Positions 48,734-57,977 of a DNA stretch of 64,000 nt are shown here, piece after piece. Below the pieces are notes generated by a model. The model ran no database searches. It had not been told where the DNA came from and saw only the letters and a list, made by a program, of their open reading frames with translations. Positions within the stretch are counted from its first letter, which is position 1, and each line of letters opens with the position of its first letter. The stretch lies in IMG/VR virus record IMGVR_UViG_3300036944_000990, positions 62,001-126,000 of that record; one strand, 5' to 3'. The translations under genes and the position numbers were made by a program. This DNA comes from a virus.

Positions 48734-51643
48734 ATGCCACTGTCCATTGAAGAGATGAAGGCCCAGATCGACTTGGTTCGATTCAATCCTTCAGCCATCT
48801 GCCAAGTGGCACTGGATGTGTTGGAAGAAGTCAATACAGGTACTCGCCTGATTGTTGATCCCTCCAACCCGTTCATGTTCCTCTTGGAAGCCAGTGCGGT
48901 CAACGCATCAGCTGCGATGTCTTGCTTTGCCGATTACAGCCGTAAACAATACGGGGTGATGGCACAAGATGAAGACGAAATCTACATGCACATGTCGGAC
49001 AAGGATTTCTTGGGTCGCTTTGGTAATCCGTCGTCCACTACCATGGTGATGCTGCTGAGCCTTGAAGAAGTAAAAGCCAAGGCTATTCAGACCGAATTGA
49101 CCAACACCCGGAAGTTGGTGATTCCTCGCCACACCACGTTCACGGTTGCCGGTTACAGCTTCATGATGCAATACCCGATCGAGCTACGGGTGATGAGCCA
49201 CGGTGGCTTGAACGTGTTGCACGATGTCAGCCGCAAGTCACCGTTCATGAGTCTGGAAACAAATGTGGTGGAACATGAGATCGTCAACATCGACGGCACT
49301 GTGTTCATTTGCATTCAGATCCCGGTGTTGCAACTGAGTTCTGATATCTACTACCCCAAAGTGTCTATGGGTACTTTGACGGAAGCCACGTATACCTTCT
49401 CCGGCCAGTTCCATTTTGCTAGGGTTTATCGGTCGTTGGAGAACGGTGAGTGGGAGGAGATGCAAACCACCCACAGCGCCCAGGTCTTTGATGTCAACAC
49501 CCCTACAGCTGTTCTGAAGGTGTACGAGCAATCGGTTCGTGTGAGCATCCCTCTTGTGTACCAAGCCAACGGGATGGTCACTCGTGAGCTGCGGGTTGAG
49601 ATCTACAGCACCAATGGCGAGATCAACCTGATCCTCAACAACTACCCACCGAATGCCTACAACGCGATGTGGTTGGACTACGACAATGACGACGATGGTC
49701 GTTACGTGGCGCCGCTGAAGACTTTCAACGCCATCTCGGTGTATTCGGAAGCGACAGTAGCGGGCGGTACCAACAGCATGTCCTTTGATCAAGTGCGGGA
49801 ACGTCTGATCAGTACGGCTTTGCGTGAACAACAACTGCCAATCACCAGTGTTCAGTTGGGCGCGACCTTGGAAAACGCCGGTTTCAGCGCCGTGGTCAAT
49901 ACTGACTACGTCACTCAACGCCAGATCTTGGCTACACGTACACTCCCCACCCCTGAGGACCTCAGTGTCTATACAGGAATGGCTTCCACTATGGGGATGC
50001 TTCAGTGTACGGCCGATGAGATTCGTAATCTCCACGGTGTGTATGACAACAACAAACGGCTGACCCTGACACCTAAGGTGTTGTACCGTAACACCGATTC
50101 GTTGTTGACCATCATGCCGGAAGCGACCGTCCAAGGACTCGAAGCGCTGCGTGTTACTGATCTGTTCACCCAAGAAGTCAGTGGAAAGAACTACCTCTGG
50201 TCGCCGTTCTACTACGTCTGGGGTTTGGCCGGTGATTACTTTGATGTACGGGCTTATCACTTGGATAGTCCAGACATCACGTCCAAAGCGTTTGTGGAGG
50301 AGAATCCGACGCTTGGGTTGGTGGTTGCAACCGACTCATACGCCATTGAAAAAGTGGCTGCGGGCTACCGTGTGGTGGTGACAACTCGTTCAGGTCCTGT
50401 TTATAAAGAGCTGGATCTGGAACAACGTCACGTGGTCTTGAGTTTTGAGGCACCGAATGAAAACGGCCGAGCATCGTTGGCCGGGACGCTGTTGTACGTA
50501 AACGAGGAAACCAGTGAAGCTGCGTATGAGTTCTTGGTGGAAACGCAGTACGATCTGGATGAAGAGCATCACCTGATCGTAACGAACTTCACTATCTTCG
50601 GACAAGTCCAGCCTTGCGGTATTCGTCTCAAGGACAAGTTCACGCTGGTCTATGGGGTGAGTAACTACCAAACGCAAGACATGCAGTTCACTGACATGGA
50701 TAAGTTGACGGACACCACCTTGGTACCGGCCAGTCACTATGCGATTATCCAAGAAGAACTCAATTTTGTTTTGGGTTATTCGCTGGACCGTTTGTGGACC
50801 AATGGTCGTAGTGTGGTAGGTAGTGAAGGCTATCTGACATACGAGACTGATGTACCGGCCTTGTACGAAGCCACGCAATATCGCCGTGATCCTGTCACCG
50901 GCAGTTACGTCATTCGCATGGTAGATGGTCAACCGGATTTCGAGATCCTCCACAATATCGGAGACCCGGTGTTGGTCAATGGCGAGCCTCAGTACGCACA
51001 CCGTAAAGGTGATTTGGTGTTGGACAGCAATGGGCAACCCATTGTAGCCAGTCCGCGTAAAGTGGTACGTCAGGTGGATCTGTTCCTGGTGGATGGTCTT
51101 TACTACTTTGCCGACGATGAAACCACGTTGACCTATACCCGCTCCATTCCGAATACGGTGGTTGGGTGGTTGGAAAACGATATCACCATGGCATCGAAGA
51201 AGATGCTGGAACTGACCGACCTGTACTTCTATCCACAACGAACCACAGGTTATGTGGATGCGCTGGTCTTGGAAGGCTTTGAGATTCGCTTGGAGGTTGA
51301 GCAGGCGCTTCACATTGAGCTGTACATGACCAAGAGTGGGTATGAAGATCTTCCGTTGCGAGCCTCTATCGAAACCAGTATCTTGGAGATTCTGGCCGAT
51401 GAGTTCAAACGGGATACGGTTCGTTGCATCGACATCGAAAACCGAATCATTGCGTCTGCTAAAGACCAAGTGATTACGGCGATGGTGTCAGGGTTGGGTG
51501 GCTCCAGTAACTACCGAGTGGTAACGCTGGTCGATCAGTCTGCACGCTTTGGCATTCGCAAAAAGCTGCAGGCCTTGGCCGACGGTACCTACTCGGTGGT
51601 GGACGATGTCACCATCAGCTTCCTGCGACACACCAACGCATAA
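48734..51643 (+). CDS. Large virion protein, baseplate/tail (969 aa)
   Basis: The start MPLSIEEMKAQIDLVRF at 48734 follows AAGGGGG. 969 residues of mainly beta structure with frequent Tyr/Asp/Thr turns and few Cys, typical of very large baseplate or tail-wedge subunits of giant phages. No repeat or enzyme motif is obvious. Last gene of the plus-strand block, ending at a perfect terminator. Confidence 0.65.
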   Translation: MPLSIEEMKAQIDLVRFNPSAICQVALDVLEEVNTGTRLIVDPSNPFMFLLEASAVNASAAMSCFADYSRKQYGVMAQDEDEIYMHMSDKDFLGRFGNPSSTTMVMLLSLEEVKAKAIQTELTNTRKLVIPRHTTFTVAGYSFMMQYPIELRVMSHGGLNVLHDVSRKSPFMSLETNVVEHEIVNIDGTVFICIQIPVLQLSSDIYYPKVSMGTLTEATYTFSGQFHFARVYRSLENGEWEEMQTTHSAQVFDVNTPTAVLKVYEQSVRVSIPLVYQANGMVTRELRVEIYSTNGEINLILNNYPPNAYNAMWLDYDNDDDGRYVAPLKTFNAISVYSEATVAGGTNSMSFDQVRERLISTALREQQLPITSVQLGATLENAGFSAVVNTDYVTQRQILATRTLPTPEDLSVYTGMASTMGMLQCTADEIRNLHGVYDNNKRLTLTPKVLYRNTDSLLTIMPEATVQGLEALRVTDLFTQEVSGKNYLWSPFYYVWGLAGDYFDVRAYHLDSPDITSKAFVEENPTLGLVVATDSYAIEKVAAGYRVVVTTRSGPVYKELDLEQRHVVLSFEAPNENGRASLAGTLLYVNEETSEAAYEFLVETQYDLDEEHHLIVTNFTIFGQVQPCGIRLKDKFTLVYGVSNYQTQDMQFTDMDKLTDTTLVPASHYAIIQEELNFVLGYSLDRLWTNGRSVVGSEGYLTYETDVPALYEATQYRRDPVTGSYVIRMVDGQPDFEILHNIGDPVLVNGEPQYAHRKGDLVLDSNGQPIVASPRKVVRQVDLFLVDGLYYFADDETTLTYTRSIPNTVVGWLENDITMASKKMLELTDLYFYPQRTTGYVDALVLEGFEIRLEVEQALHIELYMTKSGYEDLPLRASIETSILEILADEFKRDTVRCIDIENRIIASAKDQVITAMVSGLGGSSNYRVVTLVDQSARFGIRKKLQALADGTYSVVDDVTISFLRHTNA

Positions 51644-51647
51644 AAGG

Positions 51648-51690
51648 CGGCATACAGGGAGGCCGAAGCCTCCCTGTACTTTTATGCCGC
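51648..51690. terminator. Bidirectional terminator with GCGGCAT...ATGCCGC flanks
   Basis: TACAGGGAGGC-CGAA-GCCTCCCTGTA (51653-51678), flanked by aaaaggcggca on the left and cttttatgccgc on the right, so stem and tails together are almost palindromic over 43 bases. It serves the plus-strand block and the minus-strand 51695 gene. Confidence 0.85.
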
Positions 51691-51694
51691 GTGA

Positions 51695-52867
51695 TTACAG
51701 CTTGATCTTGGAGGCATGTTCCAGCGCTTTCTTCACTTCTGCGTCGTCGTCTTGGACTGCCAAGGCGGCTACCCGCTTAAGTTTAGTAGCAGCGTACTTT
51801 TCCATACTCATCCAGAACTGGCGCGAACCAGACGAAGCCATACTGCACATCCGGGTGAAAGTCATCAATTGTTGCAGACCACTACGCAACGAATAAGACA
51901 CTTTGTTGATCGCTGCACGGTGATCAGCATCAAGGTCTTTGTTCTTTGAGACTTTCTGCTCGATCTTCTCGACCCGTTTTTCAAGAGTCGCTGTTTCATG
52001 GAAACCGCGTCCGTAGACTTTCGAGTCGCTACCGGTGTGGCCTTTATTACGTTGGAACACTTCTTCCAAATCGTGACGGAACTCGACCTTGATGTCGCGC
52101 ATCGAGGTGAGACCTTCCATGATTTCAGACATGGCACTACTGGCTGTTTCCGAGGAGAACTTGGTGATGTGACTCAATGCTTGAGGCAAGCTCAGGTCCT
52201 TGGGGTCAACCAGTTGGCTCTGTTCCACCGAAACATCTTTGGCATCCACCAACTTTTCCAGTAGGTCGACCGAGGACTTGACTTTCTCGAAGAGACCACT
52301 GGCCACCTTGTGAGCATCGGCGATGACGTGAGCCACTTTACCGTTGGTGATGATCTCTTTGAGGAAGGGGTTGAAGTAACCACTGATCTGCTGCTGATAC
52401 TGTTCGTTCAGCTGCTTAGTGATTTCATCAACCTTGGCCTTGGCCTCACTGTTCATGTTAGCCACGATCCGGTCACAGACCTTGAGGCAGCGTTCGGTGG
52501 ATTCGACATGACCATCGAGTTTCTTGATGGTGAATTCGATCTTCTCACGCGACTTCTTGATGTATTGGAAGATCTTGAGGGCCAATACAGCCACAGCGGC
52601 CACAGCACCTGCAATCACAAGGGCGGTCTTGAGATCAATAGATTCCAACGTCACCTTAAGGTTAGTCTGGGTGGGAGTTTGGCTGTAGTAAGCGTAGTTG
52701 GTCTCTTCCGGCAGCAGGTGAGAAGCTTTCTCGGCCATCGCACGCGATACACCGCCAGCTTCCTGAACCCCGTTCAAAAAGCCATCGATGTCCAAGGTGA
52801 TGGCTTCAAGGGCGGCGAGCTGTTCTTCTTCAGTCCCGAGATCTGGAATTTCCAGTTCTTCATTCAT
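51695..52867 (-). CDS. Internal head protein with a membrane helix (390 aa)
   Basis: 390 residues. Acidic start MNEELEIPDLGTEEEQ; one strongly hydrophobic segment (about residues 82-100, ALVIAGAVAAVAVLALKIF) follows NLKVTLESIDLKT. The rest is helical, rich in Lys/Glu/Gln, with a C-terminal WMSMEKYAATKLK carrying an SME triplet. A candidate ejected or inner-head protein that spans a membrane. Its start lies 6 bases downstream of the 52874 gene. Confidence 0.55.
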   Translation of the reverse strand: MNEELEIPDLGTEEEQLAALEAITLDIDGFLNGVQEAGGVSRAMAEKASHLLPEETNYAYYSQTPTQTNLKVTLESIDLKTALVIAGAVAAVAVLALKIFQYIKKSREKIEFTIKKLDGHVESTERCLKVCDRIVANMNSEAKAKVDEITKQLNEQYQQQISGYFNPFLKEIITNGKVAHVIADAHKVASGLFEKVKSSVDLLEKLVDAKDVSVEQSQLVDPKDLSLPQALSHITKFSSETASSAMSEIMEGLTSMRDIKVEFRHDLEEVFQRNKGHTGSDSKVYGRGFHETATLEKRVEKIEQKVSKNKDLDADHRAAINKVSYSLRSGLQQLMTFTRMCSMASSGSRQFWMSMEKYAATKLKRVAALAVQDDDAEVKKALEHASKIKL

Positions 52868-52873
52868 GACCGA

Positions 52874-53308
52874 TTACTCCGCTGCGACGATGAAATGTGC
52901 ACCGTCAAGCAAAGCCGGACAGGCCTTGAGGAACTCCACCGTCTTGTTGTCGACTTCGCTGATACCACCACAGATGGCGAGGCTCAGAAGCTTCTGACCC
53001 AGCGGGTGAGTCGGTTCATGAACCAGCAGGTAGCGGGTGTACCAGACCCGGAAGATCAGGTCTTCTGCCGTGTCGATGTCCAGCGGCAGCGCTTCGTTCA
53101 GTTCGTTGAGCTTGTCGTACACAGCCGTCTTGACGGAGGTGCGGTAGTAGCTGCGAGCGTTGTCAACACGAGCCGACGGCAGAACCAGATCACGACCGAC
53201 TACGCTGGCGGCGAGAATGGCGGTAGCACGCGGACGATCATACAGACCGACGTTGCAGCTGTTCAGGTGGTTGGTGATTTCTTGGGTGAGTTGGCGCAGG
53301 TTATCCAT
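52874..53308 (-). CDS. Structural-module protein (144 aa)
   Basis: MDNLRQLTQEITNHLNSCN onward; helical with a hydrophobic core and no motif. It is between the metalloprotease and the internal head gene in one transcript, so probably a virion or assembly component. Confidence 0.55.
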   Translation of the reverse strand: MDNLRQLTQEITNHLNSCNVGLYDRPRATAILAASVVGRDLVLPSARVDNARSYYRTSVKTAVYDKLNELNEALPLDIDTAEDLIFRVWYTRYLLVHEPTHPLGQKLLSLAICGGISEVDNKTVEFLKACPALLDGAHFIVAAE

Positions 53309-53322
53309 GGGGGAGTCTCGCT

Positions 53323-54585
53323 TTAAGAAAGTTGTTTGAGGCGCTCGTGGGCTAGGAACAGATCGTTATTGACCAGTTTCTCCAACTCCACTTGGAACTT
53401 GAGCTGTTGGTACTGTTGACGACCCGATGGCAGAACCGAGGTGTAGAACATCTCGATCAATCCACGTTTGTCATCCACTTGTTTGAGCAGTTGATCCACC
53501 GCTTTGATGTCCAGCAGTGTTTCAGCCTTACGCTCAGCCGACATCTTTTCCGATTTGATGGCTGTCATCATCTCATTACGGATGCGGCGCAGACGCGCCT
53601 CAGGCGGATCGTAGGTTTTCTCAGCCGGGTTGATGAACAGGATCAGGAGGAACAGGCCGAAGGTCAACGCCGAGAAGAAAAAGAACAGTGCCACGTTGAA
53701 CACCGTCGCAATCACGTGTCCGGCGGTGGTGCGATACGAACTACCGCCACCATAGGAGCGCATGATCTTGTCCAAACCGGTTGCCAGAGCCCGTCCTGCG
53801 CCCATACGGACAGCAAACTGATCAGCCAAGGCCTCGGTAGCGGTGAGGTCATAAATCGGCGTGCCGAGCGAGCTGCGCGTATTCAGGATCTTCTTACGGA
53901 CGAACACTGTCTGGAAGACCTCTTTGTCCGTACATTCCACCAACGACTCAACGTCATCGATTTCCACGTCCAGTGCTTTACAGGTTTCGTGGACCAGACG
54001 CACTTTACGAACCTTGTCGTCAGCCTTGAAGAACTGTTGGGTGGCGGCGTGCAGTACGATGTTCGTGGTCAGCACGTGACCCAGGAACTCGTAGTAGGTG
54101 AAAAGGTGACCCAGTTCGTGCAACATCACCGCTGCGATTTCTTCGCAACTTACGAGCTTGCTTTCAAACATCCCACGCAGCACAACAGCTTTGTGTTGTA
54201 CTTGGGAGAATGCACCGCCTAAGCGACCATGAGCCAGGTCAACCCAACCGACCACCTGATCCAGCTTCTTATTCTTGATCAGACCATCGAAATCGTCTGT
54301 GCCCAAGTATGGCTTGAAGTAGTTGTACACCAGTGGATTGTTTTTATCCACAGTTGGGATATGAACGTAGGCATTGAGATCCGATGAGTCTTCAACTTCG
54401 AAGCTCACCTTCACTCCGGTGCGATTGAAGATGATGGCAGGGATGTCAATGGCTTTGAGGGCCTTGCCTTTGTAGGCCTTCTCTTCGCGGATGCGTTGGA
54501 AAGCCAGTGTCAGCTCTTTAAAGAGCAGATCGGATTGGACCTGGATGGCCTCCAGTCCGAGATTGAGTTTTCGTGGGGTAAGCAT
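53323..54585 (-). CDS. Membrane zinc metalloprotease (M48-like)
   Basis: The start MLTPRKLNLGLEAIQVQ at 54585 has CGGAG upstream; longer versions run antisense to polB. 420 residues. VMLHELGHLFTYYEF contains HExxH (His-Glu-Leu-Gly-His) and TATEALADQFA supplies the glutamate ligand about 100 residues later, as in M48/gluzincin proteases. A hydrophobic helix (FNVALFFFFSALTFGLFLLILFI) lies C-terminal, followed by a cytosolic helical tail with a coiled coil. Role could be processing of a membrane or virion protein; phiKZ's known maturation protease is of the serine type, so this is separate. Confidence 0.75.
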   Translation of the reverse strand: MLTPRKLNLGLEAIQVQSDLLFKELTLAFQRIREEKAYKGKALKAIDIPAIIFNRTGVKVSFEVEDSSDLNAYVHIPTVDKNNPLVYNYFKPYLGTDDFDGLIKNKKLDQVVGWVDLAHGRLGGAFSQVQHKAVVLRGMFESKLVSCEEIAAVMLHELGHLFTYYEFLGHVLTTNIVLHAATQQFFKADDKVRKVRLVHETCKALDVEIDDVESLVECTDKEVFQTVFVRKKILNTRSSLGTPIYDLTATEALADQFAVRMGAGRALATGLDKIMRSYGGGSSYRTTAGHVIATVFNVALFFFFSALTFGLFLLILFINPAEKTYDPPEARLRRIRNEMMTAIKSEKMSAERKAETLLDIKAVDQLLKQVDDKRGLIEMFYTSVLPSGRQQYQQLKFQVELEKLVNNDLFLAHERLKQLS

Positions 54586-54909
54586 GTCAGCTCCGAAACC
54601 AGAAGAGGGCCTAAAGAAAAGATCACTCATACTGATAACGGAGAGGGGGGGCATAAGAACCCAACCCCAGCCCCTAAGGGCCGGAGTGGGCAGGAGGAAA
54701 CGGGAAAGCCATCCGACAACCAATCCCCTGAGAGCCATAGGCTGGGGGAGTCCGTAGGTGCCAAGGGATTGCTGGATCAACTTCCCCAGAGCGATGTTGG
54801 GCCAAACACCTCTCATACTAAGGTTAGAAAAGTAGTTAATTACTGACCCTGTTAAAAAACACCACCTGTCCTGATAATATGTCTTAAGGGCCTGATTGGA
54901 GTACCAACG
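54586..54909. other. 324-base gap with hairpins on the minus strand; no gene supported
   Basis: Read leftwards from 54820: TATGAGAGG (promoter-like, 54809-54817), then CAAC/GTTG and CAATCCC/GGGATTG stems, AGCCtatGGCT, and an end GGGGTTGGGTTCTTATGCC that resembles other terminator tails. A short transcript of about 200 nt is possible on the minus strand. The plus-strand end (54850-54909) carries the polB leader with TTGGAG. No convincing reading frame. Confidence 0.4.
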
Positions 54910-56961
54910 ATGTCGCTGCCCGTACCTAGCGAGAATATTAAAGGCATTGAATGTAAACACGCGGTTTACACACTGCCGAATGACGATGGTGATGGGGATG
55001 CCCTGATCGTCAAAGAAGTCATTCACACCAAAGACGGTCAATTGATCCCGAACCTCAAGATCATCGAAAACTACAAGCGCGATTTTTTCTATGCGCGTGA
55101 AGGTCAACGTAACTATACAGAAAAGAAGACTCAAGAAAAAATTAATAACCTGCAACGTTACACCTGCACCCAACGTAACCTGCTCAGACAGATTGCGCGG
55201 GCTAAAGGGGTGGGTACTTTGCGTGGGGGTTTGCGTCAGATTGCACGCGACCCTTATTTGTACGGGTGTGACATCACCACACCCACGCTCCTTAAACGTG
55301 AATACCAACTGCGTTCTCCAGATTGCTTGTCCCCCAATGGCGTAGCGGTATTCGACATCGAGACGGATGTTGTCCACGGTACTGAACAACCCATCCTGAT
55401 GGCCTTGACGTTTAAGGACAAAGTCTACCTGGCTGCGACCAAGTTCTTTGTAGGTCAAGACGTTCGCTTCTTGGAAAAGCTTAACAAAGCCATTGAAAAG
55501 TACTTGGAGAAGTACACTAAAGAGCGCAACATTACCTACGAACTGGAGATCGTTGAGACACCCGGTGAAGGCATTCGGCGTTGCTTTGCCAAAGCCCACG
55601 AATGGAAACCTGAATTCGTCACCATCTGGAACATCGACTTCGATATCCCCAAATGCGTCAAGCAATTGGAAGCTGAAGGAATTGATCCAGCTCAAGTTTT
55701 CAGCGATCCATCGGTTCCCGAGCGCTATAAGTTCTTCCGCTACAAGCAGGGCAACGCTACTAAGAAAACCGCTTCGGGTCGAATCGATTCGATTCACCCA
55801 GCCGAACGGTGGCACGTAGCCGAATGTCCAGCGACGTTCTTTCTGATCGACAGCATGTGTGTGTACAAGCGTATTCGAATGGCTAAGCAAAACCTGCCTT
55901 CGTACAGCTTGGACTACGTAATGAAGGAGGAGTTGTCGGGGCTTGGTAAGCTTAAGTTCGAAGAGGCCGACGAATATGCAGGGTTGGCATGGCACGTGTT
56001 CATGCAGACCTATTACAAAGTCGAATATGCGGTCTACAACATCTTCGACTGTATCGGTGTAGAACTGTTGGATGAGAAGACCAAAGACTTGCAGCTGGTT
56101 ATCAGTACCCAGTCGCGGGCTTCGGAATACACCATCTACAATTCGCAACCTCGTCGTTTGGTGGATGACTTCTATTTCTTCTGTCGTGACCGAGGCTATA
56201 TCCTAGGTTCGTGTAGCAACGAAATGGTCCATGAATTGGACGCTTACGTTGTTGGCATGAATGGACACATCGTGACCTTACCCTCTCACCAGACAGTGGA
56301 TAACGGCGTCCGCGCTATTAAAGAACTGCCTGATGTAAGGACCTACATTCGTCGTCACGTAGCCGACTTGGATTAATTAAAAGTCCCTTCAGACTGGAAG
56401 GTCTGAATGTAAACTCTTCTAATTGCTGGAAACCCCTGAGAGCTGTTCCACCACTGCGAGGCGAAAGCCAAAGCCACGGTTTGAAAACGGAACGGATTGG
56501 GCAACCGTGGGTCCTAAGGACCCCTTTAGCAGCCAAGCTCCTCTATGCGAAAGCAGTGGAGAAGGTTCAACGACTATCCCGCAAGGGAGTAGGGACAAGC
56601 GTCCCGAAACGGAGAGCACCCGACCCACCGTATGGTGAAGGGTGATGATATAGTCTCGGCATGTGGGGAAAGCCCACAGCAGTGCTTGATCGCACGGGGT
56701 AAAGTGTTGCGACTTAACCCGAAGATACCGATTGTCAGCACGTACCCGAACGTTCAGGTGATCCTGAATATCTCGCGTGAGACCACGCTTTACGAACTGT
56801 ACAAGATCAAAGGGTGTAATGAATACCAAATGAGAATGGCTGGGTATAACCTGACAGGCGGTCACGTGAATGCGGTAGAAATTGCAGTCGACATCATGAA
56901 AGCCCCGAGCTTTGATCGGATGCTGGCAGAGTTCCTTATGGACCATCCAGACGCAGCATAA
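54910..56961 (+). CDS. Family B DNA polymerase, exonuclease plus motif A; join(54910..56373, 56731..56961)
   Basis: After removal of the intron the product is 564 residues. Exonuclease motifs: VFDIET (Asp149, Glu151), WNIDFD (Asn241, Asp245) and YNIFD (Tyr376, Asp380). Polymerase motif A is restored only by splicing: ADLD-IVSTYPN, with catalytic Asp488 directly before the splice. The C-terminus then stops near residue 564, with no motif B or C (YxDTD), so the rest of the catalytic core must be in another gene. Without splicing translation ends at the TAA right after Asp488. Function: replication and proofreading of the phage genome. ATG 54910; TTGGAG about ten bases before. Confidence 0.85.
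56374..56730 (+). ncRNA. Group I intron in polB
   Basis: 357 nt, no open frame, so no homing endonuclease. The 5' end TAATTAAAAGTCC resembles the start of the T4 td intron (TAATTGAGGCC); P1 pairs exon GGAT with intron GTCC (56383-56386), keeping the U-G pair at the splice site. Core pieces: TGCTGGAAACCCCTGAGAG, CAGCCAAGCTCC, and P7 from GACTA (56572-56576) with TAGTC (56651-56655), followed by TCGGCATG. It ends in G at 56730. The joined exons restore an intact motif A (D-IVSTYPN). Subgroup IA is likely. It should be self-splicing. Confidence 0.88.
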
Positions 56962-56972
56962 AAGGGTTGTAC

Positions 56973-57000
56973 GCTAGGCTCCCTAGGGAGCCTAGTGCTT
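56973..57000. terminator. Bidirectional terminator after polB
   Basis: CTAGGCTCCC-TA-GGGAGCCTAG (56974-56995), perfect 10-bp stem, then tgcttttatgccgc. It separates polB from the convergent nuclease gene. Confidence 0.8.
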
Positions 57001-57008
57001 TTATGCCG

Positions 57009-57464
57009 CTACTTCCCACACCAGTCGTACTTGGTACCGCCGTCATAGGCGACAGCATGTCCACGTTCAACCATGGCGGTTCCTACATTGATGTCGTCTA
57101 TGTAGACATCAGCCAAAAGACGGAAATACTTATCTCGGGCAAGGTTATGGAGTTCGATCTTCTGACCGCCTCTCAGTGCCCCTAATAGAAAATCTTTAGC
57201 CAAACCTGCTTTGTGACGCTCCGCTGCTCGCAGGACGTCGGTACTGCAACTGCTGCGAATCTCCGGGGTGTCTATCCCGTTGATCCTGACAGGTAACTCA
57301 TGACCAAAGACATCCAACATCCCAGGCAGTTGTACCTTAAAGGTATCGCCATCATAGACTTCGACTACATTAGCCGAAGGCATGCGGATCATGTCAGTGG
57401 CCCACAGTGGACTCGGGAGCAATAGCGCACACAAGAAAACTACCCGGATTAAAAGAGAACGCAT
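57009..57464 (-). CDS. Exported staphylococcal-nuclease-like protein
   Basis: The start MRSLLIRVVFLCALLLP at 57464 (GAGGTGGGG upstream) gives a Sec signal: basic start, hydrophobic core, then PLWA as a likely cleavage end (about residue 22). 151 residues total. SNase catalytic residues are present: VYDGDTFKV (Asp40), VRINGIDTPE (Arg60, Asp65, Glu68) and DKYFRLLADVY (Arg115). SNases cut single- and double-stranded DNA/RNA with calcium. Export means it works in the periplasm or the medium. A phage with a periplasmic nuclease could block a second phage or scavenge host DNA. Confidence 0.85.
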   Translation of the reverse strand: MRSLLIRVVFLCALLLPSPLWATDMIRMPSANVVEVYDGDTFKVQLPGMLDVFGHELPVRINGIDTPEIRSSCSTDVLRAAERHKAGLAKDFLLGALRGGQKIELHNLARDKYFRLLADVYIDDINVGTAMVERGHAVAYDGGTKYDWCGK

Positions 57465-57541
57465 ACCCCACCTCACCAAAAAAAAAAAGAAACAGTTAAG
57501 CCTTCGACACCCAGCCACAGAAGTGACTGGGCGCCTTGGGT

Positions 57542-57549
57542 CATACCAT
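57542..57549 (-). promoter_or_regulatory. TATG-type promoter motif for the nuclease gene
   Basis: Read leftwards: ATGGTATG, about 80 bases upstream of ATG 57464, followed by the hairpin CCCAGtCAC-TTCT-GTGgCTGGG and an 11-base T-rich run. Confidence 0.35.
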
Positions 57550-57601
57550 TTCTGGGGGGGGGGGAGGTTAAGTCCTTCTAAAACAGCATAAAAAAAGAAA
57601 T

Positions 57602-57617
57602 GGGGTCCGAAGACCCC
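57602..57617 (-). terminator. Terminator of the 57624 gene
   Basis: Minus strand: AAAGGGGTC-TTCG-GACCCC then atttctttttttatgctg. Six-bp GC stem with a U-rich tail. Confidence 0.7.
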
Positions 57618-57623
57618 TTTAAT

Positions 57624-57941
57624 TCAAACGGCGACCGCTGGGGTGCGTGGGTGGTAACTGGCCATGACCTTGAGGCCTCGCTCTTCTAAGTACGAAGAGT
57701 AGTCCGCCTCAGACCCTTGCTCTTTACACAACCCAATAAAGTTAAGGAGTTTATAGGTCCCGGTCGAATCGTCCACCGTATAAAACCCAACTTCACCTTG
57801 CAGGTCTTCCATGGGGTCTACCACCACCACGTGGTATTCACCATCCACTGAACGTACAATGTAAGCGCTGATCACACTCACTTCTTCAAGCCTTGCAGAC
57901 GTAACGTCCTGCAAGGTATGCAAGGCCTTGGTGCCATTCAT
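57624..57941 (-). CDS. Unknown protein (105 aa)
   Basis: ATG at 57941 (GGGAG upstream). Begins MNGTKALHTLQDVTSARLEE and is beta-rich, with VVVVDPMEDLQGEVGFYTV; a single cysteine lies in the C-terminal half. No family. Last of the small-gene series from 59273. Confidence 0.6.
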   Translation of the reverse strand: MNGTKALHTLQDVTSARLEEVSVISAYIVRSVDGEYHVVVVDPMEDLQGEVGFYTVDDSTGTYKLLNFIGLCKEQGSEADYSSYLEERGLKVMASYHPRTPAVAV

Positions 57942-57977
57942 TTACGTGTTCTCCCTAGAACTTGAATGAGCAGTCGT

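Noticed and set aside
54586-56148. N-terminal extension of the metalloprotease gene through polB
   Set aside because: The added 520 residues are antisense to the conserved exonuclease domain; ATG 54585 has an RBS.
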